This document shows, piece after piece, positions 8,129 through 16,829 of a stretch of 64,000 bases of DNA (within the stretch, counting starts at the first letter, position 1; each line of letters opens with the position of its first letter). Made by a program: the position numbers and the translations under genes. The stretch is from Mesobaculum littorinae. GTDB taxonomy: Bacteria > Pseudomonadota > Alphaproteobacteria > Rhodobacterales > Rhodobacteraceae. The stretch lies in NCBI RefSeq assembly GCF_004011175.1, contig NZ_RQXX01000001.1:434001-498000 (forward strand), in the 5' to 3' direction. The notes beneath the pieces are model-generated. The model was not told the DNA's origin and ran no database searches. It saw only the letters and a list, made by a program, of their open reading frames with translations.

Positions 8129-9460
8129 ATGGCTCAGGCCATGAAGATCGTGATCGTAGATGATGAGCAGGACATGCGGCAGTCGATCAGCCAGTGGCTG
8201 GCACTGTCGGGGTTCGAAACCGCCGCCTATGGCTCGGCCGAAGAGGCGCTGACAGTGATCGGTCCCGACTTTCCCGGGATCGTCGTCAGTGACATCAAGA
8301 TGCCCGGGATGGACGGCATGACCTTTCTCAAACGGGTGATGAGCGTCGATTCCGCGCTGCCCGTGATCATGATCACAGGTCATGGCGACGTGCCGATGGC
8401 GGTCGAGGCGATGCGGATCGGCGCCTTCGATTTCCTCGAAAAGCCGTTCAACCCCGACCGGATGACCGAGCTGGCCAAGAAGGCCTGCAACACCCGACGC
8501 CTGACGCTGGACAACCGCGCCCTGCGCCGCGAATTGTCCGACGGGACCGGCCTGATGAAGAAGCTCGTCGGCGCCAGCCCGGTGATGGAGCGGCTGCGCG
8601 AGGATATCCTCGACCTCGGACAGGCCGAGGGGCATGTCCTGATCGACGGCGAAACCGGCACTGGCAAGACGTTGACAGCGCACGCCCTGCATGCCGTGGG
8701 CGCGAAGGCGGGGCGCAAGTTCGTCATCGCCTCCTGCACGGGCCGCGACGAAGAGGCGCTGGCGCGGCGGCTTTTCGGCCCGGTGGAACCGGGCGACGCG
8801 CTGCCGCTGATCGAAGAGGCGCGCGGCGGCACGCTGGTGCTGGAAGACATCGATGCGCTGCCTGTCGCGTTGCAGTCGCGGCTGCTCGAATGGATCAACG
8901 CGCAGGGCGAGCCGCCCGAGACGCGGATCGTCGCGATCTCGAATTTCAGCCAGGCCGGCCGCACCTGCGAGGATGCGCTGCGTCCCGACCTGTACTACCG
9001 GCTCGCGGCGATGAAGATCACCCTGCCGCCGCTGCGCGCGCGGGGCGAGGATATCCTGCAGCTCTTCAACCGCTTCGCCGAACAATATGCCGAGGAGTAC
9101 GGCACCGACGCGCCCGAGGTCAGCGCGCAGGAGGCGGCACAGCTTCTGCAGGCGCCGTGGCCCGGCAATATCCGACAGCTCGTCAACGTGGCCGAACGCG
9201 CGGTGCTGCAAAGCCGCCGCGGCTCGGGCACCATCTCGTCGCTGCTGATGACCGACGCGGATGATGTCGATCCCGGCATGACGACCGAGGGCAAGCCGCT
9301 CAAGGAATACGTCGAGGCGTTCGAGAGGATGCTGATCGACAACACGATGCGCCGCCACAAGGGATCGATCGTGGGGGTGATGGAAGAGCTTTGCCTGCCG
9401 CGCCGCACCCTGAACGAGAAGATGGCCAAGTACGGGCTGCAGCGGTCGGATTACCTCTGA
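8129..9460 (+). CDS. dctD: DctD-type response regulator lacking the GAFTGA loop
   Basis: NtrC-family regulator of 443 residues: receiver domain (1-120, phosphoacceptor D55 in VVSDIKMPGMDG), AAA+ domain with Walker A GETGTGKT (174-181), Walker B-like GTLVLEDIDALP and PWPGNIRQLVN, and a C-terminal Fis-type helix-turn-helix (GVMEELCLPRRTLNEKMAKY). The stretch where the family has ELFGHEKGAFTGA is shortened to RRLFGPVEPGDALPLIEEA, so the GAFTGA loop that contacts sigma-54 is missing. The closest precedent is Rhodobacter capsulatus NtrC, which also lacks it and acts with the housekeeping RNA polymerase. The chosen ATG follows AATAAGGA by eight bases. Cotranscribed with dctB. Confidence 0.85.
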   Translation: MAQAMKIVIVDDEQDMRQSISQWLALSGFETAAYGSAEEALTVIGPDFPGIVVSDIKMPGMDGMTFLKRVMSVDSALPVIMITGHGDVPMAVEAMRIGAFDFLEKPFNPDRMTELAKKACNTRRLTLDNRALRRELSDGTGLMKKLVGASPVMERLREDILDLGQAEGHVLIDGETGTGKTLTAHALHAVGAKAGRKFVIASCTGRDEEALARRLFGPVEPGDALPLIEEARGGTLVLEDIDALPVALQSRLLEWINAQGEPPETRIVAISNFSQAGRTCEDALRPDLYYRLAAMKITLPPLRARGEDILQLFNRFAEQYAEEYGTDAPEVSAQEAAQLLQAPWPGNIRQLVNVAERAVLQSRRGSGTISSLLMTDADDVDPGMTTEGKPLKEYVEAFERMLIDNTMRRHKGSIVGVMEELCLPRRTLNEKMAKYGLQRSDYL

Positions 9461-9484
9461 CCGACTGGGCCCTTTGCCATGCCC

Positions 9485-9510
9485 CGCGTCCCCGGTTCAT
9501 CGGGGGCGCG
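9485..9510 (+). terminator. Hairpin downstream of dctD
   Basis: A 10-bp stem (CGCGTCCCCG with CGGGGGCGCG, one T-G pair) and a 6-nt loop lie 24 nt past the dctD stop. No T run follows, so it may be a weak terminator or an mRNA 3' end stabiliser. Confidence 0.4.
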
Positions 9511-9645
9511 ACGTGGCGCATGGCTGTCCCCCGGATTTCCCTGGTATACAGCGCCCGCGGTTCGCGGTAGACGACCGTTTTTCACCTGCCGTTTCGGCAG
9601 ACCGTTCCGCGCATCGGCGCGGACCCCACGCAGATCGGCCTCCTC

Positions 9646-12033
9646 ATGATCCAGACCCTTTCCGATGCGCTCTCCGAGCGCGGCTACGACACGTTGACCC
9701 CCGTGCAGGAGGCCGTGACCGACCCCGGCCTTGCCGAGGCCGACCTGCTGGTGTCCGCGCAGACCGGGTCGGGCAAGACCGTGGGCTTCGGCCTTGCCAT
9801 CGGGCGCACGCTTCTCGGGGATGCCGAGGTCCTGGGCGAGGCCGGCATTCCCCTTGCGCTGATCGTCGCGCCGACGCGCGAACTGGCGTTCCAGGTCAGT
9901 CGCGAACTGGGCTGGCTTTATGCCAAGGCGGGGGCGCGCGTCGTTTCCTGCGTGGGCGGCATGGACATGCGCGACGAACGCCGCGCCCTCGACCGTGGTG
10001 CGCATATCGTCGTGGGCACGCCGGGGCGGTTGCGCGACCACATCCAGCGCGGATCGCTCGACATGACCGGCCTGCGCGCCGTGGTGCTGGACGAGGCCGA
10101 CGAGATGCTTGATCTGGGCTTCCGCGAGGATCTCGAGTTCATGCTGGGCGAGGCGCCCGAAGACCGGCGCACGCTGCTGTTTTCGGCCACCGTGCCGCCG
10201 ATGATCGCGACGCTGGCGCAGAACTACCAACGCGATGCGGTGCGGGTGACCACGCTGTCCGAGCGCAGCCAGCACGCCGACATCGCCTATCAGGCGCTGC
10301 GGGTCGCCCAGCAGGATGCCGAGAACGCGATCATCAACGTGCTGCGCTACCACGAGGCGCAGAATGCCATCGTCTTCGCCAATACCCGCGCCACGGTGAA
10401 CCGGCTAACCGCGCGCTTTGCCAACCGCGGGTTTGCCGTCGTCAGCCTGTCGGGTGAGCTTAGCCAGACCGAACGCAGCCATGCGCTGCAAGCGATGCGC
10501 GACGGGCGTGCCCGGGTCTGCGTGGCCACCGACGTGGCGGCGCGCGGGATCGATCTGCCGAACCTCGAACTGGTGATCCACGCCGAGCTGCCGTCGAACG
10601 CCGAGGGGCTGCTGCACCGCTCCGGTCGGACGGGCCGGGCAGGGCGCAAGGGCACGTCCGCCCTGATCGTGCCGCCCAAGGCCACCAAGCGGGCCGAGCG
10701 TCTGCTGAAGACGGCGCGCGTCACGGCCGAATGGACCACCGCGCCCGGCGCGGACGAGATCCTGCGCCGCGACGAAGAGCGTCTGCTGGCCGATCCCGTG
10801 TGGTCTGACGAGATCACCGAGGCCGAGGCCGAGTTCTCCGAACGCCTGGTGGCGCAGCAATCGCCCGAGCGCATTGCCGCGGCCTATCTGCGGCTCTACC
10901 GCACCAAGCACTCCGCGCCCGAGGATCTGGGCGCCCCCGACGCGCGGGCCCCGGCGAAGGAGCGCGCGCCCTTCGGTCCCAGCGTCTGGGTCGCGCTGTC
11001 GGTCGGCCGCGACCAGCGGGCCGAGCCGCGCTGGATCCTGCCGCTGCTTTGCCGCGCCGGCGGTCTGGACAAGACCGCGATCGGCGCGATCCGCGTGCAG
11101 GACACCGAAACCTTCGTCGAGCTGACCGAGGCGAGTGTCGAGCGTTTCCTGACCTCGCTGGGGCCCGGCGGCCAGCTGGAAGAGGGCGTCGCGGTGCGGC
11201 GGCTTGACGGTCCTCCCGACACCGAGCGCCCGCCGCGCGCGTCCGGCGGGCCGCGCCCGGACCGCAAGCCTGCCGGTCCGCGACCCGATCGCAAGTTCGA
11301 CCCTGCCGGTCCCGACCGGTCCGAGGTTTCGCGTCCGGCCGGGGCCGGCGCGGGGGATCGGGGCGACACCGGGGGTCGGGCTGCGCCCGCGCCCCGTGCC
11401 GAGAGTGCGGAGACCTCGGACCGTCCGGCCCGTGCCCCGCGCGACAGTCGTCCCCCGCGCGACGCCGAGGCGCCGCGCGAACGGCAGGATCCCGAAGGTG
11501 CCGTGACCGCGTGGTCCAAGCCCCGCAAGGGCAAGGACAGCCAAGGCGGCGCCAAGTACGGCGGCGCACCCCGCAAGGAAGGCGGCGGCAAGCCGTCCTT
11601 CCGCGACAAGGGCGCGCCCAAGGAGCATCGGCGCGACGGCCCCGGCGGCGCGCCGGGCAAGGGGGGGCGACCTGACCGCGGTCCGCGGGCGGCAGGCGAG
11701 ACCTCTGACGGCAAGCCGAAATACGGCAAGCCCAGGGCTGGCAAGCCCGCTGCAGGCAACGACGCTCGTCCGGGGCGTGGCGACGGCGCCCCCGCAGGTC
11801 GGCGCCCCTCGGGGGCCGCGGCCTCGGACACCTCGAAGCGGTTCGTGCCGCCGCACAAGGCCGGCGCGGTCAAGGGTGCGGGCAAAGGCGCGGGCAAGGG
11901 GGCCGCGAAGGCCCCGGGCGGCCGGTCCTTCGGCGGCAAGCCCGACAGCGCGGGTCGTGGCCCCCGGCCGGGCAAGCCCGCGGGCGGCCCCCGCGGGGCG
12001 GGCGGCGGCCAGCCGCCGCGGCGCAAGGGCTGA
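9646..12033 (+). CDS. DEAD-box ATP-dependent RNA helicase with long basic tail
   Basis: A 795-residue helicase of the DeaD/CsdA type. The core has the Q motif region, Walker A AQTGSGKT (38-45), PTREL, TPGRL, DEAD (149-152), SAT, and the second RecA domain with VATDVAARGID and HRSGRTGRAGR. A DbpA-like RNA-binding domain follows at about 440-525 (PSVWVALSVGRDQRAEPRWI). The last 260 residues are low complexity, rich in Gly, Arg, Lys, Pro and Asp, with repeated RPDRKPAGP- and GKGAGKGA-type units, probably a disordered RNA- or partner-binding tail. Such helicases unwind mRNA and rRNA structures in cold adaptation, ribosome assembly or the RNA degradosome; RNase E is the next gene. No clear ribosome-binding site precedes the ATG. 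Confidence 0.85.
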   Translation: MIQTLSDALSERGYDTLTPVQEAVTDPGLAEADLLVSAQTGSGKTVGFGLAIGRTLLGDAEVLGEAGIPLALIVAPTRELAFQVSRELGWLYAKAGARVVSCVGGMDMRDERRALDRGAHIVVGTPGRLRDHIQRGSLDMTGLRAVVLDEADEMLDLGFREDLEFMLGEAPEDRRTLLFSATVPPMIATLAQNYQRDAVRVTTLSERSQHADIAYQALRVAQQDAENAIINVLRYHEAQNAIVFANTRATVNRLTARFANRGFAVVSLSGELSQTERSHALQAMRDGRARVCVATDVAARGIDLPNLELVIHAELPSNAEGLLHRSGRTGRAGRKGTSALIVPPKATKRAERLLKTARVTAEWTTAPGADEILRRDEERLLADPVWSDEITEAEAEFSERLVAQQSPERIAAAYLRLYRTKHSAPEDLGAPDARAPAKERAPFGPSVWVALSVGRDQRAEPRWILPLLCRAGGLDKTAIGAIRVQDTETFVELTEASVERFLTSLGPGGQLEEGVAVRRLDGPPDTERPPRASGGPRPDRKPAGPRPDRKFDPAGPDRSEVSRPAGAGAGDRGDTGGRAAPAPRAESAETSDRPARAPRDSRPPRDAEAPRERQDPEGAVTAWSKPRKGKDSQGGAKYGGAPRKEGGGKPSFRDKGAPKEHRRDGPGGAPGKGGRPDRGPRAAGETSDGKPKYGKPRAGKPAAGNDARPGRGDGAPAGRRPSGAAASDTSKRFVPPHKAGAVKGAGKGAGKGAAKAPGGRSFGGKPDSAGRGPRPGKPAGGPRGAGGGQPPRRKG

Positions 12034-12658
12034 GCCCGGTCGCAGGGCGGGCGCGCCGCCGAGGCGGGCGCCGCCCTGCGGGTGATCGGCCAGGCGGAGG
12101 CGGACCGTGCACCGGCAGGAGCCTCCACCTTGCGGCCGCGTCCGAACCGGGGCGGGCAAGATGCCTTGCGTCTTGCGCCGCCCGGGCCGTTCGCTGCCCG
12201 ACCGCGGCGCTTGCCCGGCCCCGTGGGGCGTTCGGGCGATTTCGGGCTGGGGATAATTCGTCATTGTCACGCAGCCCCAATCCCCCTTATGTAGAGGGGA
12301 CGTCCTTTGCCGCGCCAAGATGCGCGACGGGGATGCCAAGGTTTTCTGTCAGGTCAGGCCGGAGGCGAGGTGTTCGCCCGGTGGCCCGACAGTCGAATGA
12401 ACGGTCCTCGGACCGGTGAGATGTCCCTGTGCGCCCTCGTCACAACGATGAGCGCCGGGTCGTGAACGGGCGGCGGGACCTGCAACAGGTCCGCCGTCGG
12501 AGCAGAACCGCGATGCAAAGCGCGAGGATTATCGGCGACTGGACCGGGGCCCAAACGGGCCCGGCACGCCGTATGCGCGCTATCGCCCTTGATCGACATG
12601 CCGCACGCCGTCCCGCGCCGCCAGGCCCGGACGGCCGTCGTGCATGCAAACGGATAAC
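12034..12658 (+). other. Long intergenic region and RNase E mRNA leader
   Basis: The 625-nt gap between the helicase gene and rne has no ORF that looks coding. A promoter-like pair lies at 12264-12293, which would give rne an untranslated leader of about 360 nt. Just downstream, CCCCC-TTATGTA-GAGGGG can form a short hairpin. Long leaders are used by RNase E in other bacteria for autoregulated mRNA decay, and the same may hold here. Confidence 0.5.
12264..12293 (+). promoter_or_regulatory. Predicted promoter of rne
   Basis: TTGTCA (12264-12269), an 18-nt spacer and TATGTA (12288-12293) sit in the only AT-richer patch of the long gap ahead of rne. The -10 is weak compared with TATAAT, so this is a sequence-only proposal. 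Confidence 0.45.
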
Positions 12659-15487
12659 ATGCCCAAGAAAATGCTTATCGACGCCACGCACGCGGAAGAA
12701 ACCCGCGTTGTCGTGGTCGACGGAAACAAGGTCGAGGAATTCGATTTCGAATCCGAGAACCGCCGGCAGCTGGCCGGCAACATCTACCTTGCCAAGGTAA
12801 CGCGGGTCGAACCGTCGCTGCAGGCGGCGTTCGTCGACTACGGCGGAAACCGGCACGGCTTTCTCGCCTTCTCGGAAATCCACCCCGACTACTACCAGAT
12901 CCCCGTCGCCGACCGCGAGGCGCTTCTGGCCGAGGAAGCCGAGCTTGCCGCGCGTGAGGATGACGAGGACGAAAAGCCCAAGCGCCGCACCCGGTCGCGC
13001 AGCAAGGCCGCGTCGACCAAGAGCGACGATGCCGTCGCGACCGCACCGGACGCGCAGGATGGCGCGGCCTCGGAGAGCGGCGTCACCCGCGCCTCGGACG
13101 ACGAAAACGACGAGATGGCGCGCGCCCGTACCGCCGAGGTGATCGCCGGCATCCCCGGCATGGATGTCGTGGACCTTGAGGCCGACGACGACGAGGGCGA
13201 GGACCCGGTCGATCGCGACGCCGGCGATGACGAGCGCGGCGAAGACGACGGCAGCAACGATGGGGACCGGTCGGATCGCGGCCGCGACGCGCGGAAATCG
13301 GATGGCGAAATCGAATCCGTCGCCACCGAGGACGTGCAGGAGGAAATCCGCCAGCCGCGCCGCCCCCGCGCCCGCAAGTACAAGATCCAGGAAGTGGTGA
13401 AGGTCCGCCAGATCCTTCTGGTGCAGGTCGTCAAGGAAGAGCGCGGCAACAAGGGTGCGGCGCTGACCACCTATCTCAGCCTCGCCGGCCGGTACTGCGT
13501 GCTTATGCCCAACACCGCGCGCGGCGGTGGCATCAGCCGCAAGATCACCAACGCCGCCGACCGAAAGAAGCTGAAGGAGATCGCGGGCGCCATCGACGTG
13601 CCCAAGGGCGCGGGCCTGATCATCCGTACCGCGGGCGCGCAGCGCACCCGGACCGAGATCAAGCGCGACTACGAATACCTGCAGCGCATGTGGGAGCAGA
13701 TCCGCGAACTGACCCTGCGGTCGATCGCGCCGGCCAAGATCTACGAAGAGGGCGACCTGATCAAACGCTCGATCCGCGACCTCTATAATCGCGAGATCGA
13801 CGAGGTCTTTGTTGAAGGTCCCGAAGGCTATCGCACGGCCAAGGACTTCATGAAGATGATCATGCCGTCCCACGCCAAGAACGTGAAGCACTACCAGGAT
13901 CAGCTGCCGCTCTTCGCGCGCTACCAGGTGGAAAGCTACCTGAGCGCGATGTTCAACCCGACGGTTCAGCTGAAATCCGGCGGCTACATCGTCATCGGCG
14001 TGACCGAGGCGCTGGTCGCGATCGACGTGAACTCGGGCCGGGCCACCAAGGAAGGCTCGATCGAGGAGACGGCGCTCAAGACCAACCTCGAGGCCGCGGA
14101 AGAGGTGGCGCGCCAGCTGCGCCTGCGCGACCTTGCCGGTCTGATCGTGATCGACTTCATCGACATGGAAGAGCGCAAGAACAACGCCGCCGTCGAGAAG
14201 CGCTTCAAGGAAAAGCTCAAGACCGACCGCGCTCGCATCCAGGTTGGCCGCATCTCGGGCTTTGGCCTGATGGAGATGTCGCGCCAGCGCCTGCGCCCCG
14301 GCATGCTGGAGGCGACGACGCAGCCTTGCCAGCATTGCCATGGCACCGGCCTGATCCGGTCGGACGACAACCTGGCCCTGGGCATCCTGCGCGCCATCGA
14401 GGAAGAGGGCGTGCGCGGCCGCTCGCGCGAGGTTCTGGTCAAGGCGCCGGTGGCCATCTCCAACTATCTCATCAACCAGAAGCGTGACCGCGTGGCGCAG
14501 GTCGAGGCGCGCTATGGTCTGTCCGTCCGGATCGAGGCCGATCCGCTCCTGATTTCGCCCGACTTCTCGATCGAGAAGTTCAAGACAGCGACCCGCGTGG
14601 TCGAGCAGTCGGCGCCGGTCGTGTCGGCCGATGCCTCGCTGATGCGCGAGATCGAGGAAGAGGAAGCCGCGGAAGCCGCCGAAGCGGCGCAGGCTGCCGA
14701 AGCCGCTGCCGAAGCCGAGGCGGATGCCCCCGCCCAGGACACCCCCGAGGTGGAGACGCAGGGCGAGGACAGCCCGCAGCCCAAGAAGCGCCGCCGCCGG
14801 CGCCGTCGGAAGAAGTCGAACGGTAACGGCACTGGCGAGGACGCGCAGACGTCTGACGAGACTGGAGCCGAGGCGAACGGCGCCCCCACGCCCGGACCGT
14901 CCGCGGAAACGGAGAGCCCGGCGCACGCATCCGCCGAAGCGCCGGCCGACCAGGCGGCGGACCAGTCAGCCGAAACCCAGCCCGAGGCTGCGGAGGCGGC
15001 CGAGCCCGCGCCGAAGCCGAAGCGCACGCGGCGCCGGTCCTCGAAGAAGGTGGCCGAACCCGCCACGGCCGAGCAATCCGCCGAGATGAGCGAGCCCGTC
15101 GCTCTTCCGCCCGAGGCGATGCCGCCGGTGCAAGAGCCCGCGGCGGCGAAGGCCGAGGCCGCGACGGCCAAGGGCCACGAGACCGGGGCCGAGGCCTCGG
15201 CGCCGGCCTCGGACGAGCAGCCGGTCGCGGAAGCGCCTGCACCTGCGGCGACACCCGCTCCGGTCCCGGAGAAGGCTCCCGCCGCTCCGACGCGCGCGGC
15301 TGCGACACCTGCCCAGCCGGTCGACGCGACCCCGGCCGAGACGCCCGATCCGCAACCCGTCCGCACGCCCGAGGCCGTTCCGGCCGAGGCTGAGACCGCG
15401 GCTGAGACCCCCGCGGAGACTCGGGCCGAGCCTTCCGAAGAGGCGCCGAAGCCAAAGAAACGCGGCTGGTGGTCCCTGGGGATCTAA
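12659..15487 (+). CDS. rne: Ribonuclease E
   Basis: Endoribonuclease that starts mRNA decay and processes rRNA and tRNA; scaffold of the degradosome at the inner membrane. The 942-residue protein starts MPKKMLIDATHAEETRVVVV, has an S1 RNA-binding domain interrupted by an acidic insert (about 95-240, rich in Asp/Glu), the DNase I-like catalytic domain with magnesium ligands D456 and D499 (43 apart, as in Escherichia coli D303/D346), and the zinc-link cysteines C557 and C560 in CQHCHGTG. The C-terminal third is an Ala/Glu/Pro-rich disordered scaffold with basic patches (KKRRRRRRRK) and ends KPKKRGWWSLGI. ATG 12644 is a possible alternative start five codons earlier. The helicase upstream is a plausible degradosome partner. 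Confidence 0.93.
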   Translation: MPKKMLIDATHAEETRVVVVDGNKVEEFDFESENRRQLAGNIYLAKVTRVEPSLQAAFVDYGGNRHGFLAFSEIHPDYYQIPVADREALLAEEAELAAREDDEDEKPKRRTRSRSKAASTKSDDAVATAPDAQDGAASESGVTRASDDENDEMARARTAEVIAGIPGMDVVDLEADDDEGEDPVDRDAGDDERGEDDGSNDGDRSDRGRDARKSDGEIESVATEDVQEEIRQPRRPRARKYKIQEVVKVRQILLVQVVKEERGNKGAALTTYLSLAGRYCVLMPNTARGGGISRKITNAADRKKLKEIAGAIDVPKGAGLIIRTAGAQRTRTEIKRDYEYLQRMWEQIRELTLRSIAPAKIYEEGDLIKRSIRDLYNREIDEVFVEGPEGYRTAKDFMKMIMPSHAKNVKHYQDQLPLFARYQVESYLSAMFNPTVQLKSGGYIVIGVTEALVAIDVNSGRATKEGSIEETALKTNLEAAEEVARQLRLRDLAGLIVIDFIDMEERKNNAAVEKRFKEKLKTDRARIQVGRISGFGLMEMSRQRLRPGMLEATTQPCQHCHGTGLIRSDDNLALGILRAIEEEGVRGRSREVLVKAPVAISNYLINQKRDRVAQVEARYGLSVRIEADPLLISPDFSIEKFKTATRVVEQSAPVVSADASLMREIEEEEAAEAAEAAQAAEAAAEAEADAPAQDTPEVETQGEDSPQPKKRRRRRRRKKSNGNGTGEDAQTSDETGAEANGAPTPGPSAETESPAHASAEAPADQAADQSAETQPEAAEAAEPAPKPKRTRRRSSKKVAEPATAEQSAEMSEPVALPPEAMPPVQEPAAAKAEAATAKGHETGAEASAPASDEQPVAEAPAPAATPAPVPEKAPAAPTRAAATPAQPVDATPAETPDPQPVRTPEAVPAEAETAAETPAETRAEPSEEAPKPKKRGWWSLGI

Positions 15488-15530
15488 GCCGGGAAGACGG
15501 GCCTGACCTGAGATATCCGGTCGAGCGACT

Positions 15531-16280
15531 TCAGCGGGGCGGGCCTTTGACGGGCCCGCCCCCAGCCGTTTCCAGATAGGCGCGAACCGCGCCGGTCTGG
15601 GTATGAACGCCAAGCTTGCGATAGATAGCCTTGGCGTGGCTGGCCACGGTATGCGCCGACACGCAGAGCCGGTGCGCCACCTCGGGGCGGCTCAACCCCT
15701 GCGCCAGAAGCTCCAGAACCTGGTGTTCACGACCCGACAGGCGATCCAGCAGGTCCGACGGGCCCGGTCGCGGCGCGGCGGCGCCCATGGTGTCCAACCG
15801 CCGCTGCATCAGCATGCAGAAGACGTGCAGCTGCTGCCGGCGCGGCATGACTTCGGACAGGAAGGTGTCGCGATCCATCCCGGTCCCAAGGTTGAAGACC
15901 GCCCGATCCCCCGTGATCCGCACCGGCAGGCCGATCCCGCTGCGAAATCCGAAGGTTTCGGCATGGCGGATCATCTGTCTTTCGCCGATGTCGAGATGCG
16001 GCAACTCGGCCAGAAACGCGCTGCCCGTGGGCACGGCGCGGTAGCTGTCGGTGCACTTGGTCAGAAGCGGATCGCGCTCCATCGGCTGGGACGCGTAGAT
16101 CGGGAAATTTGCCCGCCCCGTGACCTGAGCGGAAGCTTCGGGATGCGCGCGGTGGCGGGCAAGATAGGTGAAGAAGGGAAAGCCCTGAGCCGCGACCTGC
16201 GTTTCGAAGAGCTGCCAGAGCTCTTCAAGATCCTTGACCTCATCAAGGGCCCGGGCTGCGATACAAAGTTCAGGCGACAT
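15531..16280 (-). CDS. LuxR-family transcriptional regulator (solo)
   Basis: A regulator of about 249 residues with a C-terminal GerE/LuxR helix-turn-helix (LSGREHQVLELLAQGLSRPE with HTVASHAKAIYRKLGVHTQ). The N-terminal 160 residues resemble an autoinducer-binding domain in size and in a RDPLL segment, but the usual aromatic ligand-pocket residues are not all recognisable, so the ligand is unknown. No luxI-type synthase gene is in the window, so it is a LuxR solo here. An in-frame GTG at 16304 would add eight residues. It is convergent with rne and has its own upstream region. Confidence 0.75.
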   Translation of the reverse strand: MSPELCIAARALDEVKDLEELWQLFETQVAAQGFPFFTYLARHRAHPEASAQVTGRANFPIYASQPMERDPLLTKCTDSYRAVPTGSAFLAELPHLDIGERQMIRHAETFGFRSGIGLPVRITGDRAVFNLGTGMDRDTFLSEVMPRRQQLHVFCMLMQRRLDTMGAAAPRPGPSDLLDRLSGREHQVLELLAQGLSRPEVAHRLCVSAHTVASHAKAIYRKLGVHTQTGAVRAYLETAGGGPVKGPPR

Positions 16281-16505
16281 GACGGCCCGGATCGGGAACA
16301 ACACTCAACGTGCACATATTAGTCCGAAGGATGACCTGGCGGAACCCTTTTCCCCCGATCGGGGGATGGTCTTCGACCCGTGGCCCGGATCAGTTGCGAC
16401 GGCAGGGTGGGTTGCCGGTTCCATTTTCATGACTAATGTCTTGCCGGGGGCATCGTGAGCGCACCCGCGGCGGTCCCACCCTGCACCTCCGCGCCGCCCG
16501 CGCGG

Positions 16506-16736
16506 CTAAGGCCCGCGCCGGATCACGAAGCGATGTGCGGCGTCCACGTCTTCAGTCGCCAAAAGGACATGCCCGGCCTCGCGACAGAAATGCGGCACGT
16601 CGATCACGGCGGCGGGGTCGTCGGTCGTCAGGCGCAGGACGGTACCGGGGGACAGGGCCAGCAGACGCTTGCGCGCGCGCAGGACGGGCAGGGGGCAGAG
16701 CAGCCCGGTCGCGTCGAGTTCCTCGTCGATATCCAT
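16506..16736 (-). CDS. TusA-family sulfurtransferase
   Basis: A 76-residue SirA/TusA-like protein, MDIDEELDATGLLCPLPVLR. C14 in the CPLPV motif is the sulfur-carrying cysteine of the family. TusA proteins relay persulfide sulfur for tRNA thiolation, cofactor synthesis or sulfur metabolism; which route is used here cannot be told. It lies divergent from ccdA (93 nt apart), a thiol-disulfide protein, a pairing that suits sulfur or redox handling. The reading frame stays open upstream of 16736, but that stretch lies in the control region of ccdA and has no family similarity. Confidence 0.78.
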   Translation of the reverse strand: MDIDEELDATGLLCPLPVLRARKRLLALSPGTVLRLTTDDPAAVIDVPHFCREAGHVLLATEDVDAAHRFVIRRGP

Positions 16737-16829
16737 GGCCGCGGCGATAGCGCGCAGGCGAGGGGTTGTCCACGGAATCGTGCGCGGATGCGGGGTGACG
16801 GCGGGTGCCGTTGGTTCTAGACAGACCGC

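Noticed and set aside
12429-12800. Small plus-strand frame in the rne leader
   Set aside because: Arg/Pro-rich composition, no ribosome-binding site and overlap with the true rne start; treated as untranslated leader.
12440-14926. An 828-codon minus-strand open frame opposite rne
   Set aside because: It mirrors the codon structure of a certain gene in GC-rich DNA, has low-complexity Arg/Leu/Asp composition and matches no family.
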